From CAIUGU01 sp965279735 (lineage in GTDB: Bacteria; Pseudomonadota; Gammaproteobacteria; Steroidobacterales; Steroidobacteraceae), in assembly GCA_965279735.1 (NCBI GenBank), contig OZ257260.1, positions 1,054,001 through 1,118,000 of the forward strand: a stretch of 64,000 nt of DNA. Reading direction: 5' to 3'. The position numbers were made by a program, and so were the translations under genes. The notes under the pieces were generated by a model, which saw nothing but the letters and a program-made list of their open reading frames with translations, had not been told where the DNA came from and made no database searches. Of this stretch, positions 10,210-19,468 are shown in pieces (position 1 is the first letter of the stretch; each line of letters begins with the position of its first letter).

Positions 10210-10896
10210 CTATTTCTTGCCGATGCCGTGCGCGTCGTCGAGGCGGGCCCGGAGGATGCGCGCCCAGCTTGACGCGATGATCTTCGCTTCGGATGCGTTC
10301 ACGACGCTGTTGCTGAACGTCGCCATTCCGGAGCTGCGCGCTTCCCGACGATCGACGGCGCGTGCAATGGCGAGGCCTGACTCGGAGTCGAGCAGTTCCG
10401 CCACCAGCGTCATTTCCCCTGCCGACATCGTGTATGTCCGTGAACGGCCCGCAGTCGGGACATCCGGTGCATTGATGTAGACATTCGTGATGTTTGCCTT
10501 GACCCGCAGCACATCCGGCGCAGCCGCCGTGACCACCATGTAGGTGCTCTTGGTCTGCAGCTCCTTCACGAACTCGTCGTAGACGATCTTCGCGACACTG
10601 GAGCGGATGTTCTCCCGCTCCTCGGCGCTCAGCTTGAATGCGCTCCCAGTCTTGGTCGGATCCCAGTTCTTCGAGAAGGACACCTGGATCGGGTCGATCA
10701 TCACCTTCGTGTAGCCGGAAAGATTGACGCCGGGTAGCGCATAGGCTAGGTCGATGCCCTTGACGCTGATCTTCTGCAGGCCGTCATAGCTCATTGCTTC
10801 TTCAAGATCTGCCTTCGATGCACTGAAGGCGGTGGTTGCCAGCAGCATCGAGGCGAGCAAGGCAGTCAGGCGGCGTGAACGGGCGATGGTCAACAT
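10210..10896 (-). CDS. DUF3313 family secreted protein
   Basis: The 228-residue protein has a signal peptide (MLTIARSRRLTALLASMLLA, cleavage near AFSA-SK) and then the DUF3313 pattern LSGYTKVMIDPIQVSFSKNW, an ERENIRSSVAKIVYDEFVKEL helix, and SRTYTMSAGEMTLVAELLDSESG. The family is of unknown function and usually periplasmic or lipid-anchored; no lipobox cysteine is seen here. An upstream in-frame ATG at 11010 would add 38 residues without a signal peptide; the start at 10896 is chosen. It precedes and is probably co-transcribed with the OmpW-like gene, 36 bases away. Confidence 0.72.
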   Translation of the reverse strand: MLTIARSRRLTALLASMLLATTAFSASKADLEEAMSYDGLQKISVKGIDLAYALPGVNLSGYTKVMIDPIQVSFSKNWDPTKTGSAFKLSAEERENIRSSVAKIVYDEFVKELQTKSTYMVVTAAAPDVLRVKANITNVYINAPDVPTAGRSRTYTMSAGEMTLVAELLDSESGLAIARAVDRREARSSGMATFSNSVVNASEAKIIASSWARILRARLDDAHGIGKK

Positions 10897-11129
10897 GATG
10901 GTCCCCACGAGAGTTGATTGATGACTGAGATGTGAGTTGCAAACAGACGGGCGGTTTGCCGTTTCATACACCACTCTAGGCACACCCGGGTCTCCCCGGA
11001 AATCGCCCAAAGGGCCTACTCGAATACAGCGCGTTGCAGCCGATACTGCGGGCCTGTATTCCGCACCTCTGCCAGGGAGGTGGGGACGCGCTGGAAATCG
11101 CGATCACTTCATTTTTCAGGAGAGCGAAA

Positions 11130-11714
11130 ATGCGGATGCACATTGCGGGTTTCATGTTGGCAGCGCTTGGCCTCATGGCGTCGTCCGCCATGGCGCAGTC
11201 GGGAGCGGCGGCAATAGTCGGAACGGGGCCCGGTGTTGCAGGCGGTGCCCAGACCGTCGAGATCACGGCTACGGTCACCGCGATCGATGCCGCGACCCGT
11301 GCGGTGACACTCAAGGGGCCGCAGGGCAGGGAGGTCACCGTCACTGCGGGTCCCGAGGTGAAGAACTTCGCACAGATGAAAACAGGTGACCAGGTCAAGG
11401 TGAAGTACGTCGAATCCCTGGCGCTGGAACTCAAGAAAGGCAGCACCGCTCCGGTCAGTCGTGTCGAGGATGGGACCACGGGAGTTGCCAAGCCCGGCGA
11501 ACGTCCCGGTGCAGTAGCGGGTCGCCGGCTGACGATCGTGGCCGAAATCACGGAACTTGATGCGGCAACACAAATGGCAACGCTTCGCGGACCGAAGCAG
11601 ACGGTGGCGTTGAAGGTGAATGATCCCGCGCAGTTCAAGATGCTCGCGAAAGGGGACCGCGTAGTTGCGACCTACACCGAAGCCATGGCGATCGAAGTGC
11701 AGCCAGTGAAATGA
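11130..11714 (+). CDS. Secreted protein with two tandem small beta-domains, function unknown
   Basis: The 194-residue product begins with a signal peptide (MRMHIAGFMLAALGLMASS, cleavage after AMA-Q). The mature part is made of two similar units, about residues 34-102 and 133-192. Each runs from a V(T/E)-I-D/L-D-A-A-T segment through TLKGP or TLRGP to a lysine-rich K-x-GD-x-V turn and Y-x-E-(A/S)-(L/M)-A-(L/I)-E. This suggests a duplicated OB-like or similar small barrel. AGGAGAG (11118-11124) is well placed for the ATG at 11130. The stop overlaps the next start as ATGA, so the two are translationally coupled. No known family was recognised with confidence. Confidence 0.7.
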   Translation: MRMHIAGFMLAALGLMASSAMAQSGAAAIVGTGPGVAGGAQTVEITATVTAIDAATRAVTLKGPQGREVTVTAGPEVKNFAQMKTGDQVKVKYVESLALELKKGSTAPVSRVEDGTTGVAKPGERPGAVAGRRLTIVAEITELDAATQMATLRGPKQTVALKVNDPAQFKMLAKGDRVVATYTEAMAIEVQPVK

Positions 11715-12559
11715 CAGGACGGTTTCCCGGCATGCGTACACACATTCATGGCAGATGGCCGGTACGTTCTATCGTTTTTGCAGGGGTGGCTTGCGCAATA
11801 TCCGCGGCTCCCGCTTTCGCCGAGGATGACGCCGCCGAACTCGCGAAGAAGCTTTCGAATCCGGTGGCGGCGCTCATCAGCGTGCCTTTGCAGCTCAACT
11901 ACGACGAGAACCTGGGGACGGCTGACGAAGGCGAGCGCTGGTCGCTCAACGTCCAGCCGGTCGTACCCATTTCGCTCGATGCGGAATGGAACCTGATCTC
12001 GCGGACCATCCTGCCGCTCGTGTCGCAGAAAGGCATCTATCCGGGAAATCAGGATCAATCCGGCATAGGCGACATCGTGCAAAGCGTCTTCTTCTCGCCG
12101 AAGGCTCCAACGGCCAGCGGCTGGATCTGGGGCGCAGGTCCCGTGCTGCTCCTGCCGACCGGCTCCGATCCCCTCCTGACTGCGGACCAGTGGGGCGCCG
12201 GTCCCACGGGTGTTGCGCTCAAGCAGCAGGGGCCGTGGACGTATGGCGTGCTCGCCAACCATCTTTGGTCATTCGGGGGAAATGCGCGTCGCGCCGATAT
12301 CAATGCCACGTTCATGCAGCCCTTTGTTTCGTTTGCCACCCCCGCAGCGTGGACGTTCGGGTTGAACACCGAGAGCACGTACGATTGGGAAAACAGCCAA
12401 TGGTCCCTGCCACTCAATGCCACGGTGTCGAAGGTGACGAAGCTGGGCAGCCAGCTCGTGAGTATCGGCGGTGGTTTGCGGTACTGGCTCGAAAGCCCGG
12501 AGGCTGGGGCGGAGGGTTTCGGCTTCAGGCTTTCCTTCACGCTGCTTTTCCCTAAGTAG
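11711..12559 (+). CDS. Outer membrane transporter-like barrel protein
   Basis: The 282-residue protein has an N-terminal export signal (VRSIVFAGVACAISAAPAFA, cleavage near residue 37) and then repeated amphipathic strands: ALISVPLQLNYDENLG, WSLNVQPVVPISLDAEWNLISR, WIWGAGPVLLLPTGSD, WTYGVLANHLWSFGG and a terminal FRLSFTLLFPK ending in the phenylalanine-lysine style of a barrel. It resembles proteins annotated only as neuromedin-U/transporter-like in proteobacterial genomes. Its ATG overlaps the preceding stop. An alternative start is the ATG at 11732, which shortens the n-region. Function is unknown. Confidence 0.68.
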   Translation: MTGRFPGMRTHIHGRWPVRSIVFAGVACAISAAPAFAEDDAAELAKKLSNPVAALISVPLQLNYDENLGTADEGERWSLNVQPVVPISLDAEWNLISRTILPLVSQKGIYPGNQDQSGIGDIVQSVFFSPKAPTASGWIWGAGPVLLLPTGSDPLLTADQWGAGPTGVALKQQGPWTYGVLANHLWSFGGNARRADINATFMQPFVSFATPAAWTFGLNTESTYDWENSQWSLPLNATVSKVTKLGSQLVSIGGGLRYWLESPEAGAEGFGFRLSFTLLFPK

Positions 12560-12587
12560 CCGAACCTGGGCGCATACCGGAGGCCGC

Positions 12588-12977
12588 TTGCAGCAGGAAA
12601 CAGGTGCGTCATCGGGAGAACTGACTACCGCGCTTGCGGTCAAGCGGAACTTCATGGCCGCAGACCGCACGCTGATGGCGTGGGTCCGCACTGCACTGTC
12701 CATGATCAGTTTCGGCTTCACGATCTACAAGTTTCTCGAGACGCTGCAGCAATCGGGTACGTCAGTCATCTCCGTGACTCCGCGATCGATAGGGCTGTTC
12801 CTGGTCGGCCTGGGGACGCTGTCGGTGCTGCTCGGCCTTATCGAATACAGGCAGACGATGATTGACCTGGACCAGCGGCACTACCCGGCGATCAGGCGGC
12901 CGGCGTTCGTCATTGCGCTGATCCTTTTTGCCGCCGGAGCATTCCTCTTTCTCAGCATCGTTGCGAGACTCCTGTAG
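12588..12977 (+). CDS. DUF202 membrane protein, copy 2
   Basis: The protein holds the DUF202 core LAVKRNFMAADRTLMAWVRT followed by three membrane helices (IGLFLVGLGTLSVLLGLIEY and FVIALILFAAGAFLFLSIVA are the last two). No ATG fits the full domain: a TTG at 12588 preceded by GGAGG (12579-12583) is the best start and gives 129 residues, while the ATG at 12654 would cut into the conserved motif. Its stop TAG shares one base with the GTG start of the next gene. It is only distantly similar to the DUF202 protein at 5672-6115. Confidence 0.72.
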   Translation: MQQETGASSGELTTALAVKRNFMAADRTLMAWVRTALSMISFGFTIYKFLETLQQSGTSVISVTPRSIGLFLVGLGTLSVLLGLIEYRQTMIDLDQRHYPAIRRPAFVIALILFAAGAFLFLSIVARLL

Positions 12978-13888
12978 TGCGTACGCTAATCACTCTCGCG
13001 CGGTTGCTGATCATCGTGGTGCCCGGGGCGGCAGTGCATGCGCAGGAACTTGAGCCGAGGGCATATTCCAACGCACCCATCGGGATCAATTTCCTGATCG
13101 GCGGCGCGGGCTACGCGGATGGGACAACGGCATTCGATCCTTCGTCGTCGATCACCGACGCGAATTTCCACTCCACGGGCGGAGCCGTTGCTTACGCGCG
13201 GACGCTTGGGCTGGCAGGCAAGTCCGGCCTGTTCAGCGTCGCGTTACCCTATTCGTCGTTTGCCGGGAACGCGCTCGTGGGGGGTGAGCGAAGGACCCGC
13301 GAGATGTCAGGTTTCAGCGATCCGAAGTTCCACTACTCCATCAATCTGTATGGCGCACCGGCGCTGCCCCTGAAGGAATTCGTCAGCTACCGTCAGGATC
13401 TCGTCATCGGCGCGAGCCTGCAGGTGACGGCGCCGCTCGGTGACTACGACAACACCAAGCTCATCAACCTCGGCAACAACCGCTGGTCCTTCAAGTCGGA
13501 GCTCGGCTTTTCCAAGGCGTGGGGTGCGTGGATCGTGGAAGTGATGCCGAGCGTCACCTTCTATACGGACAATACGGATTTCAACCGGGGCAAGACGTTC
13601 GAGCAGGACCCGCTCTACGCGCTGCAGTGGCATCTCGTGCGCACCTTTCGATCGGGCATCTGGATTGCGGCCGATGCCACCTGGTACCAGGGCAATCGCA
13701 CGATGACCAATGGCGTCAAAGCAGACAACCTGCAGTCGAACAGCAGGGCAGGACTGACGCTGTCATTGCCCGTCAACCGGAACAACTCGGTGAAACTCTA
13801 CGCGAGCGGTGGAACCACGACCCGCACGGGGAGCGAGTTCAACGCGATCGGTGCGGCCTGGCAGTACCGGTGGGGCGGCGGTTTTTGA
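12977..13888 (+). CDS. Outer membrane transporter of the phenol MetA-type (PF13557-like)
   Basis: The 303-residue product starts at GTG 12977, overlapping the previous stop, with a signal peptide (TLITLARLLIIVVPGAAVHA-Q). The mature part opens with PRAYSNAPIGINFLIGGAGY and continues with SVALPYSSFAGN, GFSDPKFHYSINLYGAP, QVTAPLGDYDNTKLINLG and NRWSFKSELGFSKAWGAW. This is the classic pattern of the 'transporter / MetA-pathway of phenol degradation' barrel family, thought to pass hydrophobic or aromatic compounds. It ends in WQYRWGGGF with a terminal phenylalanine. It belongs to the tight four- to five-gene run of 11130-15045. Confidence 0.75.
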   Translation: MRTLITLARLLIIVVPGAAVHAQELEPRAYSNAPIGINFLIGGAGYADGTTAFDPSSSITDANFHSTGGAVAYARTLGLAGKSGLFSVALPYSSFAGNALVGGERRTREMSGFSDPKFHYSINLYGAPALPLKEFVSYRQDLVIGASLQVTAPLGDYDNTKLINLGNNRWSFKSELGFSKAWGAWIVEVMPSVTFYTDNTDFNRGKTFEQDPLYALQWHLVRTFRSGIWIAADATWYQGNRTMTNGVKADNLQSNSRAGLTLSLPVNRNNSVKLYASGGTTTRTGSEFNAIGAAWQYRWGGGF

Positions 13889-13896
13889 ATACGGCC

Positions 13897-15045
13897 ATGC
13901 AAGGGCTGGATCCCTTGTCGCGCGGGGGTCCGCTGTACCACCTGGGGTGTCGTCTTGGTCTTGTCAGGCAGGGTACGAATACTGTCCTGATGGGTGTCGC
14001 GCTGGGGCTCACGTTGTGGATCGTCCTCACCGCATTGGCATTGTTTGAAGGCGTGGGCAGCGAAGTCTTCTCGTTACCTTCGCTGGCCGGCCATGTTCGT
14101 CTGCTGGTGGCGATCCCGCTTTTCTTCCTGTGTGAATCTGTCTTCTTCCCGAGCGCAAAGGAGTTCATGCGCACGCTCGTGCAGTCGCGGATCGTGCATG
14201 GCGCTTCGCTCACGAGGCTGGAGGCCGCGAGTGCACGCATCGAGCGTTGGAAAAAATCCTGGTTACCGGAGGCGATATGCCTGGGCGTTGCGATCCTGAT
14301 GTCGATTGCCGGCACCCGACTGAATGCCTTCGGAGCGACTGCAGCCTACGACGCGCAACGGGCCGCAGCGGGCTTCATGCTGACGGGAGGGTGGTACTGG
14401 TCCATCTGCATGACCATCTTCCGTTTCCTGCTTTTGCGCTGGCTCTGGCAACTCCTGCTCTGGTGGTCGTTGCTCTATCGCCTGTCCAGACTGCCACTCA
14501 ATCTGCTCCCTGCACATGCCGACGGGGCAGGGGGTCTGGGTTACCTGGAGGTCGTGCACGCGCAGTTCATTGTGCTGATCGTGGCCATCTCGGCGATCGA
14601 GTCGGCGTCTTTCGCCGAAGGCGTGGCCGCCGGAACGATGGTGTTCGAAGCGATCTACCCAGCGCTGACCCTGGTCCTGGTCGGTTTCGTCGTGTTGTTT
14701 CTCGGTCCGCTTTATATCTTTGCCCCGCAGCTCTGGAGATGCAGGGAAAAGGGGCTCGCCGACTATTCCCTGCTCGCTTCGCAGTACGCACAAAGCTTCG
14801 ACCGGAAATGGCTGGGCGTAAAACCTCCACCCGACCAGTTGCTCGGTACGCCGGACGTGCAGTCCCTCTCGGATCTCACCAGTGTCGCCAATATTGTCCG
14901 GCGCATGCGCCTCGCCCCAATAAGTCTCAGGCTGTTGCTGGGGTATGCAGCCGCCGCACTCCTGCCGATGCTGCCCTTGCTGCTACTCAAGTTCCCGGCC
15001 GCAGAACTGGCAAAACGATTCCTGTTGTCGCTCTCTGGTCTCTGA
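13897..15045 (+). CDS. Polytopic inner membrane protein of unknown family
   Basis: The 382-residue protein has about six to eight membrane segments (for example TVLMGVALGLTLWIVLTALA, LLVAIPLFFLCESVFF, PEAICLGVAILMSIAG, FRFLLLRWLWQLLLWWSLLY, LTLVLVGFVVLFLGPLYIFA and LLLGYAAAALLPMLPLLLLK) with basic loops between. I do not recognise a family. A TTG at 13885 in the same frame overlaps the previous stop and could be the start instead of the ATG at 13897; neither has a strong Shine-Dalgarno. It is the last gene of the run starting at 11130. Confidence 0.65.
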   Translation: MQGLDPLSRGGPLYHLGCRLGLVRQGTNTVLMGVALGLTLWIVLTALALFEGVGSEVFSLPSLAGHVRLLVAIPLFFLCESVFFPSAKEFMRTLVQSRIVHGASLTRLEAASARIERWKKSWLPEAICLGVAILMSIAGTRLNAFGATAAYDAQRAAAGFMLTGGWYWSICMTIFRFLLLRWLWQLLLWWSLLYRLSRLPLNLLPAHADGAGGLGYLEVVHAQFIVLIVAISAIESASFAEGVAAGTMVFEAIYPALTLVLVGFVVLFLGPLYIFAPQLWRCREKGLADYSLLASQYAQSFDRKWLGVKPPPDQLLGTPDVQSLSDLTSVANIVRRMRLAPISLRLLLGYAAAALLPMLPLLLLKFPAAELAKRFLLSLSGL

Positions 15046-15130
15046 ACGAGCGTCCCTGGCGGATCGGGGCGGCAACCGGCTCCTGACTCAAAGTTGACCA
15101 TTGCGGCCCGCGATGAACACGATTAGGATG

Positions 15131-15149
15131 CGAATCATTCTCATAATCG
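15131..15149. promoter_or_regulatory. Fur-box-like site upstream of siderophore receptor
   Basis: The 19 bases, read on the minus strand, contain three consecutive hexamers close to the Fur unit GATAAT (GATTAT, GAGAAT, GATTCG). The site lies 23 bases before the TTG start of a TonB-dependent receptor, the standard position for iron repression by Fur. It is a pattern match by eye. Confidence 0.65.
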
Positions 15150-15171
15150 TTGGCATTCGCGGGAGATTCGT

Positions 15172-17394
15172 TTGGGTAGCAGGACTTTTCGGCCGGGGCA
15201 TCCTTTTGCCCTGGCGGGCGCATTAGTGGTGACCGGCATTTCGTCCCCGGCAATGATCATTGCCGCCGAATCTCCTCCGGCAGCCGCGGGGCAGCAGGGG
15301 CAGGGCACGCCGACTCAGCGACTGCCGACGATCTCGGTCACGGAGCAAGAGCTCGATACCTACGTCGCGCCTTCATCGAGCACTGCGCTCGGTCTCGATC
15401 TTTCTGCCAGGGAAACGCCCCAGGCCGTCACGGTCATCACGCGCGCCCGAATGGACGACCAGGCAACCAACGACATCAGTTCTGTGCTCGACCAGGCGGT
15501 TGGGGTGACGGTGAACGCGACCAGCCCGCTCGGCAGCGACGGCGTCTATTTCTACTCACGCGGATTCGAGATCAGGAATTTCCAGATCGATGGCACGCCG
15601 CGTCCTCCGGCCATCTACGGCTTCTCGGAGACCACGACGGACATGGCGTCCTATGAGCGCGTTGAAATCGTGCGCGGCGCCACCGGACTCATGAGCGGTG
15701 CCGGATCTCCTTCAGCGTCCGTCAACCTGGTACGTAAGCGCCCAACAGGCCAGGGCTCTGTTTCTTTCAACGGCCAGATCGGTTCGTTCGACCACAATCG
15801 CGTGGAGGCGGATCTGAACGGCGCATTGTCGTCATCCGGCGCGCTTCGTGGACGCGCGATAGTCGTGTATGAAGACAGCGATGCCTACGTTGATCGCACC
15901 AATACGAAGAAGAAGATTTTTTACGGCATCGCGGAGTTCGATCTCACGGACAGCACGTTGCTTTCCGCAGGGATTGAATACCAGGACTTCGGCAGCACGG
16001 GAGCATCTCGCGGCGGCGTGCCGGTGTTTTTCACGGACGGCAGCGATGCCGATCTGCCGCGCTCGACCAATACGGGTGCTGAGGGGAACAACCTCAGCCG
16101 TGAAACCACACGACTCTTTGCGTCGCTGGAGCATTCTTTTGCCAATGGCTGGTCGGTACGGCTGGAGGGCGAAGAGTCGCAGCCGGATTACGACGAAGCT
16201 TTCAGCTACATGTATGGTCCTTTCGATGCTGCTACCGGCGCGGGTTCCAGTGTCGGTACGGCGCGGTGGGCCGGGGACCTGACCCAGCGCATCGTCAGTC
16301 TCACCGCGTCCGGGTCGTTTGCATGGCTGGGTCATCAGCATCAAGTGATGCTGGGCGCCAGTCACAATATCGCGAAGGATGACAACGACGAGTATTCCGG
16401 CTGGTGGAATGGCGGGCCGGACTATTGGGCGTCCCTTTCCGATGCATGGCGCTTTCTGGGTACGGGCACTTATGCGACGCCCGACCTGAGTGCGAACGGA
16501 TATCACAGCGGTGGACGCATCGAGCAGAACGGTGTTTACGCGGCGCTGCGTTTGCGGCCTGCGGAATCGGTATCCGTGATCGGCGGCGCACGGATCAGCA
16601 GCTGGAAGGAGACGGAATGGGATGACTATTCCGGAACCCGATCAAGCAAGACACTGACGGACGAGAGCGGCGTCTTCACGCCGTATGCCGGCATCGTTTT
16701 CGATCTGAGTCGGTCCCTGTCCGCGTACGCAAGTTACACGGATATTTTCGAGCCGCAAGGTGCCGAGGACGTTCAGGGCAATCGACTGGATCCGTTACTC
16801 GGCAACAACTATGAGATCGGTCTCAAGGGTGAGTTCCAGGAGGGAAGAGTGAACGCGACCCTTGCGCTGTTCAGGGTCGACCAGGACAACCTTGCAGTGG
16901 AAATTCCCAATGCGCCGCCGAACCCGAACGGCAACACTCCGTTCACGGCCGAATCTGGAACATCATCCCGGGGTTTCGAGCTGGAGGTCGTGGGCGAGGT
17001 GCTCAGCGGCTTGCAGGTCGGAGGCGGCTACGCGTACTTCAAGGTCGAAGACGCCGACGACAACCCTCTCATCACCGAGGTGCCCAATCGAACGTTCAAG
17101 TTCTTCGGTACCTATCGCCTGCCTGCGGCGTTGCAGGCGTTCACGGTCGGTGGAAACCTGCGGTGGCAAGGCAATTCGTACCTGAATGAATCGGGACCGA
17201 ATGGCGAGGATTTCGAGCAGGACGCGCAGGTCGCAGTGGACGCAGTGGCGAAGTACAGGTTCTCGGACAAGGTTTCGCTATCCCTGAACGTCAACAATAT
17301 TTTTGACAGCGAGTACTACAGCGGCGTGACGTGGGGTCACGGCATCTACGAGACACCGCGGGAAGTCCTGCTTGGATTCAAGTGGACGCTCTGA
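15172..17394 (+). CDS. TonB-dependent siderophore receptor
   Basis: The 740-residue outer membrane receptor has a signal peptide (ending about residue 31, MIIAA-ES), a TonB-box-like region near PTISVTEQELDTY, a plug domain with ETPQAVTVITRARMDDQ, FYSRGFEIRNFQIDG and ERVEIVRGATGLMSGAGSPS, and a 22-strand barrel ending SLNVNNIFDSEYYSG and REVLLGFKWTL. These segments are typical of the ferric hydroxamate/pyoverdine receptor branch (FpvA/FhuE/FoxA type). The start is TTG at 15172 after GGGAGA. A Fur-box-like site lies just upstream, and three iron-associated membrane genes follow, so it should be iron-regulated. Confidence 0.92.
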   Translation: MGSRTFRPGHPFALAGALVVTGISSPAMIIAAESPPAAAGQQGQGTPTQRLPTISVTEQELDTYVAPSSSTALGLDLSARETPQAVTVITRARMDDQATNDISSVLDQAVGVTVNATSPLGSDGVYFYSRGFEIRNFQIDGTPRPPAIYGFSETTTDMASYERVEIVRGATGLMSGAGSPSASVNLVRKRPTGQGSVSFNGQIGSFDHNRVEADLNGALSSSGALRGRAIVVYEDSDAYVDRTNTKKKIFYGIAEFDLTDSTLLSAGIEYQDFGSTGASRGGVPVFFTDGSDADLPRSTNTGAEGNNLSRETTRLFASLEHSFANGWSVRLEGEESQPDYDEAFSYMYGPFDAATGAGSSVGTARWAGDLTQRIVSLTASGSFAWLGHQHQVMLGASHNIAKDDNDEYSGWWNGGPDYWASLSDAWRFLGTGTYATPDLSANGYHSGGRIEQNGVYAALRLRPAESVSVIGGARISSWKETEWDDYSGTRSSKTLTDESGVFTPYAGIVFDLSRSLSAYASYTDIFEPQGAEDVQGNRLDPLLGNNYEIGLKGEFQEGRVNATLALFRVDQDNLAVEIPNAPPNPNGNTPFTAESGTSSRGFELEVVGEVLSGLQVGGGYAYFKVEDADDNPLITEVPNRTFKFFGTYRLPAALQAFTVGGNLRWQGNSYLNESGPNGEDFEQDAQVAVDAVAKYRFSDKVSLSLNVNNIFDSEYYSGVTWGHGIYETPREVLLGFKWTL

Positions 17395-17467
17395 CGATGC
17401 ATCTTTCGAGCAACGAAACGAGCGGGGCATCAGTTCCATTCGTGGCAAGCCGAGCCTGACCCAGGTC

Positions 17468-17779
17468 ATGACTGTCCCCCGAGCCTCCCGGCTTCAGATC
17501 GTCAATCACGTTGCAGCTGCGATCGTCGGCGGCTACGCCTTTACGTGGGGATTCATCTCCCTGGCGATCGGTGTACTGTTCTTCGCTGGCCTTGATTTTC
17601 ACGACGCAGAGAGCCTCGCCTCCCTGGTGGGATATCTGGTGTTTCTGACCATGTTCCTGTGGACCTTCGGCACGCGACGTCTGAACGTGTTGAAGCTTTG
17701 GATTGTGCTGGTAGGGGGTGGTGGGCTCATGGCCGCTGCAGCATCCCTCGTCCAGCAAGAATTGCTCAGCCGACTATGA
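17468..17779 (+). CDS. DUF3649 family small membrane protein (iron-uptake associated)
   Basis: The 103-residue protein has three membrane helices (AAAIVGGYAFTWGFISLAIG, LVGYLVFLTMFLWTFG and WIVLVGGGGLMAAAASLV). DUF3649 proteins typically sit between a siderophore receptor and a PepSY-domain membrane protein, as here. An in-frame ATG at 17372 would overlap the receptor end and add a charged stretch; the ATG at 17468 gives the usual family length. Role not established; probably supports ferric-siderophore reduction or uptake. Confidence 0.72.
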   Translation: MTVPRASRLQIVNHVAAAIVGGYAFTWGFISLAIGVLFFAGLDFHDAESLASLVGYLVFLTMFLWTFGTRRLNVLKLWIVLVGGGGLMAAAASLVQQELLSRL

Positions 17780-17788
17780 GGCACGCCG

Positions 17789-19468
17789 ATGTTTGGTAGC
17801 TTCCGCCTCGCAATGGCCTGGGTGCACACCTGGTTCGGTCTCGTGCTGGGCTTCGTGCTGATGGCCGCTTTTTTCTTCGGCGCACTCTCTGTTTTCGATC
17901 GCGAGATCGACCGCTGGGCCATCCCCGAGTCGCGCTTTGCACCGCAGCCCATGCCATCGTTCGACAAGGTGCTGCGCCCCCTGTTCGAGGGCATGGAGCC
18001 CACGGCCGAAAGCGTTGATTACATGCGCAGCCGGGTCGACGGTGCCATGCCCGAACGATTCGACATCATCAGCTACTGGGGTGCGTACACGACTCACAGG
18101 GATCCCGTACTGAGCATCTACACGGGTTACGAAGTCCCCAATGCCAGGGATCCCGAAGAACTTGTGTATGGCGATCTGACGATTGATCCACGCAACGGGC
18201 AGCCACTGCCATCAGACCAGCTTAAGGTCGGCAGCAATTTCTTCTATCCCTTGCACTACAGCCTGACGCTCTACTGGATGCAGCTCGGTTACTGGATAGT
18301 GGGCCTGGCTGCCCTCGTCATGCTCGTGGCGCTGGTCAGTGGTGTGGTCATCCATCGCAAGATTTTTCGCGAGTTCTTCACCTTTCGCGCGGGCAAGAGC
18401 GGACAGCGCAGCGTCCTCGATCTGCATAACCTCACCGGTGTGGTCGCGTTGCCTTTCCATTTCTTCTTCGCCTTCACGGGGCTGGCCATTTTCGCGGGCA
18501 CCTATTTCCCGATTTCACACACGCAGCTCAGGCCACTTCACGACTTGCATGAGCAAATGGAAGCGGAGGAAACGTCGCTGCCGATCAGCCGTGCAGGTGT
18601 AGTCGCGGAGCTGGCTTCAGTGGATGCGATGGTCGGCGAGGCCCAGCGGCGGTGGGCCGCCCGTGGCACGAGTGGTGAAGTCGGGTCGCTGTTCCTGAGC
18701 TTCGTCGGTGATGCCAACGGGGTTGTCTCTGTCTACAGGGCAGGAACGGATCGTGTCGCACTTACCAGCGACGGTATCCATTTCAAGGCTTCGACAGGTG
18801 AAGTGCTGCGAGAGGATCCGCCTGTCACTTCCGTCGGCCGCGTGAATGAGTTCCTGACAGGTCTCCACCTGCAACACTTCCGCCACTGGCTGCTTCGCTG
18901 GTTCTACGTCCTGGGCGGGCTGCTCGGCTGCGTCTGCATCGCTACCGGTTTCATCTTCTTCGTCGAGAAGCGCAAGAAGCAGCACGCTGCCCAGGGAAGT
19001 CAGGGAGTGCGAATCGTCGATGCACTCGCGGTCACGACGGTCACCGGCATGGTGGTTGCCGCTCTAGGCATCCTGATTGCGAACCGCCTGCTTCCGGAAA
19101 CCCTGCCATCGGGCTGGCCCAGTCGCGATAGTCTCGAGCAGTACTCATTCTGGTTGGCATGGCTCATTGCACTGGCGCACGCATTCTGGCGCACCGCTCC
19201 CACTGCAGAAGGGCAGCTGGCGCCTGCATGGCGCGAGCAATGCTGGGCGATCGCCGCCATGGCAGTGGCAGCGGTTCTGCTCAACTGGATGACCACTGGC
19301 GATCACCTGTTGCGCACCCTGATGAACGCTTATTGGCCTGTAGCGGGCATGGACCTTTCGCTGCTGGTGGGTGCTGCGGTCGCGATTCTGGCGGCATATA
19401 AATTGCGCAAGCCCGCAGCGAACCGGGTGATCGGCGCCGAGCCTCTCTCAAGAGGCGCTCATGCCTGA
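17789..19468 (+). CDS. PepSY-associated transmembrane protein (putative ferric-siderophore reductase)
   Basis: The 559-residue inner membrane protein starts with the family hallmark AMAWVHTWFGLVLGFVL (W-x2-H-x3-G), has a large periplasmic PepSY-like section (about 45-165), paired helices with conserved histidines (FYPLHYSLTLYWMQLGYW and DLHNLTGVVALPFHFFF), a second soluble section (about 250-365) and further helices to the C-terminus. Relatives such as FoxB-type proteins reduce or process ferric siderophores at the inner membrane. It starts nine bases after DUF3649 and overlaps the DUF3325 start by eight bases, so the four genes from 15172 form one operon. Confidence 0.85.
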   Translation: MFGSFRLAMAWVHTWFGLVLGFVLMAAFFFGALSVFDREIDRWAIPESRFAPQPMPSFDKVLRPLFEGMEPTAESVDYMRSRVDGAMPERFDIISYWGAYTTHRDPVLSIYTGYEVPNARDPEELVYGDLTIDPRNGQPLPSDQLKVGSNFFYPLHYSLTLYWMQLGYWIVGLAALVMLVALVSGVVIHRKIFREFFTFRAGKSGQRSVLDLHNLTGVVALPFHFFFAFTGLAIFAGTYFPISHTQLRPLHDLHEQMEAEETSLPISRAGVVAELASVDAMVGEAQRRWAARGTSGEVGSLFLSFVGDANGVVSVYRAGTDRVALTSDGIHFKASTGEVLREDPPVTSVGRVNEFLTGLHLQHFRHWLLRWFYVLGGLLGCVCIATGFIFFVEKRKKQHAAQGSQGVRIVDALAVTTVTGMVVAALGILIANRLLPETLPSGWPSRDSLEQYSFWLAWLIALAHAFWRTAPTAEGQLAPAWREQCWAIAAMAVAAVLLNWMTTGDHLLRTLMNAYWPVAGMDLSLLVGAAVAILAAYKLRKPAANRVIGAEPLSRGAHA

